The notes under the pieces were generated by a model. The model was not told where the DNA came from. It ran no database searches and saw nothing but the letters and a program-made list of their open reading frames with translations. A DNA stretch of 64,000 nt, taken from contig CM068377.1 of NCBI GenBank assembly GCA_034770075.1, positions 55,484,275 to 55,548,274 of the forward strand. The letters are read 5' to 3'. Of the stretch, positions 33,730-44,762 are shown one piece after another (position 1 is the first letter of the stretch; each line of letters opens with the position of its first letter). The translations under genes were made by a program, and so were the position numbers. The DNA is from Aralia elata (lineage: Eukaryota; Streptophyta; Magnoliopsida; Apiales; Araliaceae).

Positions 33730-36700
33730 GTCCCCGAAATTACAACATAAAGTGACTCAAAAAAATGCGGGTAATTCGCCCTCATCTTTTCCTCTAGCTC
33801 TCACGTAGCTTCTTCAACTGCGTGGTTCCTCTAAAGTACCTTAACCGAATGAATGATCTTATTCCTCAACGTCTATTCTTTCTTATCAAGTATCTGGACA
33901 GGGATTTCCTCATATGATAAATCTTTCTCTACTTGAATCGGTTGATGACATGTTTGTAGTCTGGTTTGTATAGCCGCAACACTGACACATGAAACACATT
34001 GTGAATGTGCTCAAGTTTAGAAGGTAATGCTACCTCGTACGCCACTTCATCGACTCGCCTCAAAATCTCGAACGGTCTTATGAACCTAGGGCTCAACTTT
34101 CCTTTCTTCCCAAAACGGATCATCCCTTTCCAGGGAGATACCTTCAAGAACACAAAACTACCCACTTTGAAGTTCCGCTCCTTACGATGTAGATCAGCGT
34201 ACTTCTTCTGACGGTCTTGGGCTACTACCAGGCGGTTCCTGATCAGCTTCACCGTATCTGCTGTCTGCTGCACCATCTCAGGTCCCAGCAGTCTTCGCTA
34301 GCCTACCTCATCCCAGCACAATGTATTCGACACCTTCTACCATATAGTGCTTCGTACGGTGGCATGCCGATACTAGTGTGATAACTATTATTGTAAGCAA
34401 ACTCCACCAGTGACAAGTGATCATCCCAGCTGCCCTTTAAGTCCATCATGACTACTCGGAGCATATCCTCCAAAGTCTGAATTGTTCGCTCGCTCTGGCC
34501 ATCAGTTTGAGGATGATATGATGTACTCAACTTCAATTGTGTTCCTAATCTTTCCTGTAGACTCCTCCAGAATCGGCACTCCATGTCGTGACACTATCTC
34601 CCGCACATAGAGTTCAGCTAACTGCTCCAGATTGTACATGATCTTGATTGGTAGAAAGTGAGCAGACTTGGTCAGACGATCCACGATTACCCAGATGGCG
34701 TCTAAACCATTTTGTGTCGGTGGCAGACCCACCATAAAGTCCATGGTGATGTGCTCCCACTTCCACTCCGGAATCTCTAATGGTTGCAGTAGTCCGCTCG
34801 GTCGCTGGTGCTCTGCTTTAACTCATTGGCATGTCAGACATCTGCTGACGAACTCTCCTACCTCCCTCTTTATATTCGGCCACCAAAAATATGGCCATAA
34901 GTCCTGATACATCTTCGTACTGCCGGGATGTACTGAGTACCTCGTACTATGAGCTTCTTGGAGAATCTCTTCTCTTAACTCCGGATCCAACGGTACCCAA
35001 ATCCTCCCTTCAAATCTTAGCAGCCCTGTGCTATCAATCTTATACTTGAGCGCTTCTCCTTCGGAAATTCGCTTCCTTATACCATTGCATTCTTCATCCT
35101 TCTCCTGAGCCTCATTTATTTTATCCAATAAGGTCGGACTCGCTGTCACTGTACATAATTTCTTATCTAACTCCCACGGATACTTGATCTCCAATTCGAG
35201 TTGTTCAAAATCCCTTACCAACTCTTCCTGAGTGGTTAGCTTCAATAGCTTCTCTTTGCCTTGTCTGCTTAAGGCATCAACCACTACATTTGCTTTACCC
35301 GGATGGTACAGAATCTTACAGTCATAATCCTTGATCAATTCGAACCATCGGCGCTGCCTCATGTTCAGCTCCTTCTGAGTGAAGATATATTTTAGACTTT
35401 TGTGATCCGTATATATCTCGCACTTCTCTCTATATAGGTAGTGCCTTCAAATCTTCAAGGCAAAAACTACCGCGGCCAACTCCAGGTCATGAGTCAGGTA
35501 ACCTTCTCATAGTCCTTCAGCTGACGTGACGCGTACGCAATGACCTTGACGTGCTGCATCAGCACACAACCAAGACCTTTGTGTGATGCATTGCTATACA
35601 CCACAAAACCTCTAGTGTTGTCTGGTAAAGCCAACACTGGTGCTTGACTAAGTCTCTTTTTCAGCTCCATAAAACTTCCTTTACATTTTTCCGTCCGAAC
35701 GAACTTAACTGCTTTTCTAGTAAGATTGGTCAATGGCGAGGCTATCTTTGAAAAATCCTAAATGAATTTTCGATAGTATCCCGCTAATCCCAAGAAACTT
35801 CGGACCTCTGTTGGCGTCTTTGGCTGCTCCCAATTGATAACGGCTTCCACCTTTGTTGGATCCACCAAAACACCATCTTTGTCAATGTTGTGCCCTAGAA
35901 ACTGCACCCTCTGCAACCAAAACTCACACTTAGAAAATTTCGCATACAGTTTCTCTCTTTTGAGAGCCTCCAATACAATACTTAAATGTTCAGCATGCTC
36001 TTCCTTTGTCTCTGAATACACCAAGATGTCATCGGTGAATACAACTATGAACTTGTCCAAGTACTGCTTGAACACCCTGTTCATCATATCCATGAATACT
36101 GTTGGTGTATTCGTTAATCTAAATGACATTACCAGAAACTCGAAATGCCCATAACGAGTTCTAAATGCAGTCTTCGGGATATCTTCTTGCCTCACCTTCA
36201 GTTGATGATAACCCGTTCTCAAATCAATCTTTGAAAAGTATTTCGCTCCCTTGAGTTGATCAAATAGATCGTCAATCCTGGGCAGCAGATACCTATTCTT
36301 AATCGTAACTTTGTTCAACTCGCGATAGGCGATACAAAGCCTCATCGAACCATCCTTCTTCTTTACGAACAGAACTGGCGCTCCCCATGGTGACAAGCTC
36401 GGTCTAATATAACCCTTATCTAACAGTTCCTACAGTTGAACCATTAGTTCTTTCATCTCTACTGGTACCATTCGGTAAGGTGCCTTGGATATCAGTGCAG
36501 TCCCTGGTACCAAGTCAATCACAAATTCTATCTCTCTATCTGGCGGCAGTCCGGGAATTTCATCTGGGAAGACATCAGCGAATTCCCTTACGATAGGTAT
36601 CTGACTTAGTTTATCCTCGACTCGTCGTGTATCAAACATGTGAGCCAAATAACCTATGCAACCCTTTCTAAGCAACTTCCTTGCTTGCATCATCGTCAGA

Positions 36701-38219
36701 CAACAAGATTGTCTTAGCGATTTACTACCATAGAATACCACCTTCAACTTATTTGGAGTCTGCAGGTGTACTCATTTCTTCTTACAGTCGATGACTGCGT
36801 CGTGACTTAATAACCAATCCATCCTAAGGATTACGTCAAACTCCCCTAAATGAATTGGTAACAAATCCACTTCGAGCCCAAATCCTCATAATTTGACGCA
36901 ACAATTCTTATGAATGTATTCTACGGGAATAATTTCTTTGTTTGCTACTTCTACATTCATAGGGTGCTCTAACCTTTCACGAGGTAAGTCTAACCTTCTA
37001 GCAAATTCTTTAGAAACAAAAGAGTGGGTAGCACCCGAATCAAATAACACATATGCATATATTTTATTGATTGGGATGATATCTGACACTACGTCCTTGG
37101 ACTCCACCATATCCTTGACGGTTATATTGAACGTGCGCGCCGTTGGTCTGATGACTTGAGTGGCTGACCCTTCGATGCTCAGCCTGTTGTTATTGTTGTT
37201 ATAGCTGCATCGCCCTTTCTCTTCGGGAAGTCCTTGATCTGGTGGTCTGGAGCTCCACACAAGAAACACCCTCCTTTTTGCTTATTCAGACACTAAGGAG
37301 CCATGTGCCCCGGTTGTCCGCAGCGATAACAAATGCTTTTCCCTTTCATACACTCCTCTAAGTGGTTCTTCCCACAACTGCTGCACTTCCCACCTGTCTT
37401 AGCCTCTCCCCCGGACTTGTTGCCTCCGGAGGATTAGCTCTCCATCTATTTTCGCTTGTTGGGGTTGCTGCCTCCACTGCTTCCCCGTTTCGGCCCTTCT
37501 TGACCGGCTTTATTTTCCTGTTTAAATCGTGCTATGGCTTCATTGCCTCCTTCCGCAATGATAGCCCTTTCCAGCAGTTTAGAGAAATTCTTAATCTTTA
37601 ATACAACGATGGTTTTCTGCACCCATGGCTTCAATCCCAACTCGAATCTTCTGGCCTTCCTGGCCTCCGTGTCCACTTGATATGGAGAGAATCGGGCCAA
37701 CTCGTTAAATTTTGCCGCGTACTCTACGACCGTCATACCACCCTGTTTCAGTTCCAGAAACTTAACATCCATATCCTGCTACGTATTCTCCGGGAAGTAA
37801 TTCTCGAAGAATAGCTCTTTAAATTCGTCCCATGGAATGACTCCATCGCCTGCTCGTCCCTTATTAGCTTTCCACCAATAATTAGCTTCGCCCTTCATCA
37901 TGAAGGTGGCGAATCCAGTTCTCTGCTCCTCGACAACTCGTGCAACCTCGAAGACTTTCTCCATCTCTTCAACCCAAGTTTGTGCTTCTATTGGATCGAG
38001 AGTTCCCTTGAACTCGGGTGGTCCAACCAGTTTGAAATCCTTAAAGTTGGCCAAGTGATGCGCTGGCTAGGGTTCTGGTTGTGCTGCTGCTGGTGGGGGT
38101 CTAGCCTGTATAGACTTGACCAGCAGTTCAACAAATATTCTCATTGGGTCAGGTTGATCTCCAACCTCACTTTTTGACTCGGCGACACGTTGATTGCGGG
38201 GTCTACCTCTGGGCGGCAT
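33730..38219 (-). pseudogene. Chromovirus (Tekay-like) gag-pol polyprotein, decayed
   Basis: Minus strand, in order. Gag from ATG 38217-38219 (FKLVGPPEFKGTLDPIEAQT, ANYWWK). Three zinc knuckles at 37250-37400 (CSSCGKNHLEEC; CYRCGQPGHMAP, stop, C; CFLCGAPDH with the last C lost). Protease with LFDSGATHSFVS (about 37040). RT with CIAYRELNK (normally CIDYREL) and FTDDILVYS at about 36030. RNase H start (VVYSNASHKGLGC). Integrase with HPGSTKMYQDLWPYFWWP and C..C at 34830-34900 and HPQTDGQSERTIQTLE near 34500. Finally a chromodomain (VEKDLSYEEIPVQILDKKE ... HAVEEAT) at about 33770-33950. More than ten stops and a frameshift before the chromodomain. The chromodomain identifies the chromovirus branch. 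Confidence 0.9.
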
Positions 38220-38443
38220 TATGATCTGCTAAAGAGCAAGTCTTAGACTTTCGCTTATTATGTTATGTTTTTCACACTATACCGGTTAAGTCAACATTCA
38301 ATAGTAAAAGCATCTATCCAACACTTCGATTCGAAAGGAAACAACTGTATTTATATTCATATACCAATGTTTTAATACAGACTGACTCAACATTTGGCAT
38401 ACTACTATAAATGCGCAATAGCATAAACTGCCTACTGCTAACT
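38220..38443 (-). other. 5' leader of the chromovirus
   Basis: Homologous to 30514-30719 (both have on minus a GTAGTATGCCA/GAAGTATGCCAC word, then GAGTCAG or similar). The 5' LTR that should follow on the right is missing; a copia LTR begins at 38444 instead. Confidence 0.6.
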
Positions 38444-40300
38444 TGTTAGGTTTGTATAACGCGAACATGCAATCAAATTACATAAATAAAGCGGAAGCGC
38501 GATAAAATCAGATTTTAAAAATTTTATACAAACCATCACCATGATCTTTTTTTATGCACAATTATTAATTAAACGAAAGAGATGGAGAATAAGAATTATA
38601 CCCTTGTAGAATTCTAGCTTCCTCAGGTACAAGTTCACACCTCCAATTCCTTCGCGTTCTCCTTGAATTGCACCGATTAAATTCCTTCCTTTGATCAACA
38701 TTAGCCACCCAAGTGTTTGGCCTCTAGAGGTGATCCACCAAGGAAGAACAAGTATTCAAGAAGATGGGTGTTTGGCAAAACCCTAGTTTTCTATCTCTAT
38801 TGAAATTGTAAGTACTCTCCACAATTCTAATGCAAGAGTGTGTAACCCTAATCTATGATAAGACTTCTCTTATTTATAGATGTAGGAAAACCCCTTCCCT
38901 AAGCTATTTAGGATTAGGGTTTCTATTTTAATTAAACTCCTTTAATTATATTCCTAATCCAATTAGGAATTAATGAGAGAGTACTTCTATTAATTAATTC
39001 TCAATCCCTATTAGGAATTAAATAATAGTTATATTAATTAATTCTCAATCCCTATTAGGAATTAAATAATAGTAATAGTAATAATAATAATAAGACTCCT
39101 CTTATTAATTTATATTTAATATTTCCAAAATATTAAATAATAAATATTAAGCTATTTAATTTATTCTATCTCCATAGATTAAATTAAATACACTTAACTT
39201 ATTATTACAATTATGCCATTTACTTCTTAAATAAATATTTTCCTTTTGCGGTGTGACCCTTTAGGTTCTCCATATTAAACCGGTTGTGAATAAATCAATT
39301 AAAACAATTCTAATCTTATTTAAATAAATAAATTAAACTATTTAATTCATTTAAATAAATAATATTTATTCTACAATAAGGATAAGCACCCTTAGCGATC
39401 AACGACTTTCCAGATAATATAGATTTAAACATTAATCACAAAAGAACCTTTGAGTAAATAGTTACCGTACAATTCAATCCTTCTACCATACAATGTCCCA
39501 ATTAAATATAAGACATGGAATTTCTGTCAAGTCTTATTTTATTTAATTATATGTATTTCGATTCCCAAATGCACAACTCTAAATAATGCAAATTAGAAAC
39601 TCCTTTCTAATTTCATTCTGCCTTGGCCAAGGACTACTGAGTTATCATTTATCGAATCACATAGGACATTCACATCTTTTACTAGACGTGGTAGATTCTT
39701 TGTTGATCAATCACCTATCTCCATGTACAACTTATTATACCCAATCATACCCTTTGATATACCCTAAAGGTCTTAAGGGACATGTCAAAGTATAACTTAT
39801 CATACACAAGATACTATGATGATCTCAAGTCTAAGGATCACTTGTACTACTATCACTAGAGGAATTCCTATTGACAGCAGAGTAAAACTCCATTAGGTAT
39901 TCCTCAGCGAGTCACGTTCAGTGAACTTATTCTCCAATAAGCACCTACATACTTGCTTTAGTGTCTTCACACAAATGATTATGAGATCAATCATCCTCTT
40001 CCTAAGAGCAAGCAACGTATGTACTAATCTATCCGGATTCACTAATCCCCAATTTAGTAATCCAACGATCAGGAACAATTTTAGTTTGTGAGCTATCTTG
40101 AATTTAGATCTCATTAGCATGATCACTATCATGATTCTAAAAGCATTGCTCAAAACTATGAGTTTATCACATTTAATATATAACAACACCATGTAGATAA
40201 TGTAAAATGCCTTTAATACTTTTATTAATAAATGAATAAGATTACAAAGTATATGCTACATCATATCAAATATGATTGGCTTGAGTGCATACTACTTTCA
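38444..40300 (-). mobile_element. Ty1/copia 3' LTR, 1857 bp
   Basis: Plus strand TGTTAGGTTTG..CTACTTTCA. On the minus strand it starts TGAAAGTAG directly after the polypurine tract AAGTGGGAGAT (40301-40311), 33 bp beyond the RNase H stop. The partner 5' LTR is outside the window. Long LTR length suggests the Tork/Angela or SIRE groups, not resolved. Confidence 0.85.
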
Positions 40301-40332
40301 ATCTCCCACTTGCACTAAAGCTAATCGCCATG

Positions 40333-41891
40333 TTATCTAATACCCATCTTCTCCAAGTGACGATCAAACTGCTGTTGTGTTAAAGCTTTAGTAAATGGAT
40401 CTGCAATGTTGTCTTGAGAGTCCACACGCTCCAGGGTGACATCTCCTCTTTCAATGATCTCTCTAATCAAATGAAACCGCCGCAACACGTGTTTGGATTT
40501 ATGATGAGACCTGGGTTCCTTGGCCTGCGCAACAACTCCAGTGTTGTCACAGAATAAAGGTACGGCTTCTCTAATGCTAGGAACCACTCCAAGTTCAGTT
40601 ATGAACTTCTTCATCCAAACAGCTTCCTTTGCAGCTTCATTTGTAGCTATGTACTCTGCCTCTGTCACTGAATCAGCAACCGTTTGCTGCTTGGAACTTT
40701 TCCAACTCACTGCGCCACTGTTTAAGGTAAACACATACCCTGAAACGGATTTATAGTCATCTTGGTCCGTTTGAAAACTTGAGTCTGTATAGCCCTCTAG
40801 TTTCAATTCAGACCCACCGTAGACAAGAAATACATCCTTAGTTCTTCTCAAGTACTTCAGGATGTTTTTCACTGCCTTCCAGTGCTCTTCTCCTGGATTC
40901 GACTGATATCTGCTTGTTACACTAAGTGCATGAGCGACATCTGGTCTAGTACATATCATACCGTACATGATAGATCCTATTGCTGAAGCATAAGGAATCT
41001 TACTCATTCAGTTTCTCTCCTCAGGTGTCTTTGGGGCCTGTTTCTTGGAGAGATGTATTCCATGGCTCATCGGCATGAGACCTCTCTTGGAATCTTCCAT
41101 GCTAAACTTCTTTAGCATTGAGTCAATGTACTTTCCTTGGGTCAAACCGAGCATCCTTTTAGATCTATCTCTATAGATCTTTATCCCCAAAATATAGGAT
41201 GCCTCACCCAAGTCCTTCATGGAGAAGTGTTTAGATAACCAAATTTTGATCGACTGTAGCATAGGAACATCATTCCCTATCAGTAATATATCGTCTACAT
41301 ATAATACTAGGAATGAAACAGCGCTCCCACTAACCTTCTTGTACACACATGGTTCATCCTCATTTTTGATAAAATCAAAGCTTTTGATTATCTCATCAAA
41401 ACGGATGTTCCATCTTCGAGAAGCTTGCTTCAATCCATAAATGGATCGTTGTAGCTTACAGACTTGGTTTGTTCCAACCGTTGAAACAAAACCCTCTGGC
41501 TGTATCATATATACATTCTCCTCAAGCTCTCCATTGAGGAAGGCCGTTTTCACGTCCATTTTTCAGATTTCGTAGTCATAATAAGCTGCAATTGCAAGCA
41601 AAATCCGAATGGACTTGAGCATAGCTACTGGTGAGAAGGTTTCATCATAGTCAACTCCTTGTCTTTGTTTGAAACCTTTTGCAACCAGTCGGGCCTTATA
41701 AGTCTCTACCTTGCCATCTGCTCCAGTCTTTCTCTTAAAGACCCATTTACACCCAATAGGCTTAATGCCCTCAGGTGGTGAAACCAAAGTCCATACTTTG
41801 TTCTCATACATGGAGTCCATCTCGGATTTCATGGCTTCTAGCCATTTCTCTGAGTCTTTACTACTCATAGCCTCTTCTTAAGTCAATGGAT
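40333..41891 (-). pseudogene. Ty1/copia pol: RT and RNase H (3' part)
   Basis: Minus strand, one continuous frame with nonsense codons. RT begins EKWLEAMKSEMDSMYENKVW, GCKWVFKRKTGADGKVE, YKARLVAKGFKQRQGVDY, then MDVKTAFLNGELEENVYM, QRSIYGLKQASRRWN, LYVDDILLIGND (YVDD catalytic motif intact). RNase H follows with TDSSFQ, SKQQTVADSVTEAEYIA, LFCDNTGVVAQAKEPRSHHK and the terminal ADPFTKAL. In-frame stops: TAA 41878-41880 (tyrosine position), TGA 41563-41565 (a tryptophan in relatives) and TGA 41008-41010. The frame continues at 63691 after the Tat element, so the two parts are one gene split by insertion. Confidence 0.9.
41887..41891. repeat. Target site duplication tggat (left)
   Basis: tggat at 41887-41891 is repeated at 63691-63695 on the far side of the Tat-clade element. 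Removing the element and one copy restores the copia reading frame. Confidence 0.95.
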
Positions 41892-43986
41892 TGTAGACAC
41901 CCAAATTTTGCGTTCCTTGTACTAACCATGACAAGAGGGCAAAATCGTCAATTGAACCGGCTTGCGGGAGCGAAGGAATGGGCACAAGTGCGAGCGCCCG
42001 ACACCACCGCAATGTTTTGGCGACCAAGGCTGACGTGACAATAAAGCCGTCCGAAGCAGGCATTCCCGAATGAGGTGGCACGTCACCCGGAAATTCCCAG
42101 ACAGTCGAATACGAGCCTGTCAGCGAAAACCGGCATTATGGCACGAAAATCGAGGCGTGGCACGAAAAACGAGAAAGTCAAACCGTCCAGCTGCGGATTG
42201 ATCTGCGGCCAAATAGTGCGCCTTTTGAAAACACGGAACTCGAAACACGGAACTCGAAATCGGGGTGAGTGGAAGGCAGGCGGCCAGCCAGCCGCAGATT
42301 GATCTGCGGCTGGCTTTGGCCAGCCTATTTCAACCCAATTTCGTGCAGCATACAGGGAGTTCAGCAATTTTTGAGGAAGAAGAATTCAGCATAGCTGCCA
42401 AGCACGGAAATTGAGAGAAAATAGCTAGATTTTGCAATAAAAATAGGAAGAAAAGAGAGAAAAAAGAGAGGATTTCTACTCCTTTGATTTTGATTGTATC
42501 AATATATTTCTTATCCTATTCAAGTACACAAGTTTACCTCCATTTGAGTTCATTTTGCAAGGTAAAAAAATTTCCTTTTGTTGTAGCAATTTATATCACA
42601 TTATTTGGTTAGATTAGATGTAGTTTTCATGTATATTGTTGAACAATCATGGATTAGGGATTATTAGTGAAGGTTCCATTGGAACAAAATTCTTTCTAAT
42701 AACCCGAGGATATCCAATTGATGAAATCTCTAGTTGGTTTATGATAATTTATGGGATGTAGTTTATTTAGATTGTCATTTTTGGATATCATGGTGTATTA
42801 GGTAAATCCGGGTTGGTTAGTCATGTAGTATCCATTTTGTGGGCATATCGTAATCTCGTGTGAGCCTAGGAACGCGACCCCGTGGTTCAAATCCGATGAT
42901 GGATGTTTTGATATATGTAATAGATTCAAGGGGCTCGTTTTTGTAACATGTAACCGTCGGGCCTTAAAACGACGCCAAGGCGAGAATCGGGTTTAAGGCC
43001 CCGTAGTAATGAAATATGTGATTGTTGGCGTTCGGGGATATTTTGATGGCTTACATGCCCGTGAATAGCCCCGACGCGTGTTTATGCTTGATTAGATTTC
43101 GTGACGCCAAAATGATTTCAAAAGATTAAACGATAAAGATCTTTTCTAAAATCAATCAAAGTAGGATATTAGCATCACGAGGCTAAAAATTGGAAATGCT
43201 AATGAAAGTTGATTCCTATTCTACGAGAAGGCTAAAAAGAAGTTATTTTCAAATGTCACGAAAAATGGGTTTTATAAAAGGAATTAAACGTTTTATTAAA
43301 CCTTGAGGTATAGGGCGAAAGAGATCCTAGAAATTGCTCATCATTTATGAAAGCAACGTATAAATCTCGATTCCTATTTTTGCTAAGGCTTAATAAACTC
43401 CTCTTTTGCCAAAGCGTCACCTAATGAAAATCTCCTAGTTTTGACAATTAAAATCAAACCTTTTTTTCATAAAGCTTTCTCGTGTATACCGAAAGGACAT
43501 TCCGAAGCGTTCCCAAATTAAAGCACGACGTTCCCTAAAATCCAAATGATTCTATCATACAAACTCACCTCAACATTCATATAGGCACACACACACACAC
43601 AAACTCGCACGTATACACAATTTCATGAATCAAAGGATAAGAAAGCATCAAGATTGCGGTAACCGTATTTCACGGAAGTCGAGGGGTGCCTAACACCTTC
43701 CCCTCACTTAAGCAAGCCCCCGAACTCTATGAATCTCGATTCGCAGACCAATTAATTGGGAGTCACATATGAGCCAGCGATTTATAAAAAACGAAAACTC
43801 GGATGAGTTAGTACATCCATTTCAAATATACCAACTGGCGACTCTGGTTAATTGGCTCATCATAAAAAACGATCTTTCAAAACCCCGTCGACATTAATGC
43901 CGACCTTTTCCAAAAATCATTTAATCAAGAGGCTAAGAATTGGAAAAGACTAAAAAGACACGCGAAGCGAAAACCCGGCGTCGACA
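41892..43986 (+). repeat. Tat-clade 5' LTR, 2095 bp
   Basis: Begins TGTAGACACC and ends GTCGACA. Near 42286-42322 it carries a 37-bp segment absent from the other LTR, which contains the inverted repeat agccagccgcagat / atctgcggctggct. (CA)n tract at about 43586-43601. Confidence 0.93.
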
Positions 43987-44762
43987 GCTGGCGACTCCGC
44001 TGGGGAAATTAGAGGGCTTAAGCCGCGTTCATGTCTTGATGCTATCTTATCCTTTTAAAATTCATAAAATGTGTGTGCGTGCGGTATTTTAATTTTTTTA
44101 CTTCTGTTATGTGAATGTGTGTTTTGCCCAATAAATGAATGATTGAATGGAATTGCTTTACTTTTTCATTTGCATACGGTGAGGGCGATGAATGTGAATG
44201 TATGTTGAGAGAGTACCTCCTCCTGAGGCGAACCTGTCGGTTGCTTATTACTGGACTCGAAGGGGCTGCTCCCCGGAGATGGCTCAGGAAACGCACCACC
44301 CATATCCGCTCCAATCGAAAGGATTCAGACGAGTAGATTGCGAAGATATGGGAACCTTCATGCCGAAAAGCCCGTGAGAGTAATCCTAGGATAGGTCAGC
44401 CTCAGATTAACCCTACGCAGGAAAAGTCTCTTCATGCCTTTTTACATTTCACGCATAAATGTCATGATATCATTCATATACGCCTCCTTTTTGTCAAGAG
44501 AAATTACTAACCTTTATGTTTTGCAGGGAACAGTTGGGGAGCTTAATAAAGCCATGTTTAACATTTGTCATTGCATTAGAGGACTACTAACTTTTTGTTT
44601 TACAGGGAAAGATTAAAAAAAAACCCCAAAACACAAAAGTTACAGCTTTAGCATGCATCCACATTTTTTACTCCCCAAGACTAAACTTCGAACCTTGGTT
44701 TCTGTAGGATTGCTCCTCAAACCCGTTCGCAGTCTAAAAGGGCCCAAAACTCCATATCTGAA
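43987..44762 (+). other. PBS and untranslated leader of Tat-clade element
   Basis: TGGCGACTCCGCTGGGGA at 43989-44006 is the PBS used by Ogre-type elements (tRNA-Arg type), two bases from the LTR. The remaining ~750 bp holds only short unconvincing ORFs, so the extra ORF that Ogre elements often have before gag is not present. Confidence 0.8.

Noticed and set aside
35834..36154. Plus-strand 106-aa ORF in the chromovirus pol
   Set aside because: Antisense shadow of the RT domain; no motif of its own.
41878..42367. ORFs across the start of the Tat LTR (also at 61594-62071)
   Set aside because: Present in both LTRs and out of frame with any known domain; LTR sequence.
44139..44616. Short ORFs in the Tat leader as a possible Ogre ORF1
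   Set aside because: All are short, without recognisable domain, and overlap each other; the Ogre upstream ORF is much longer.
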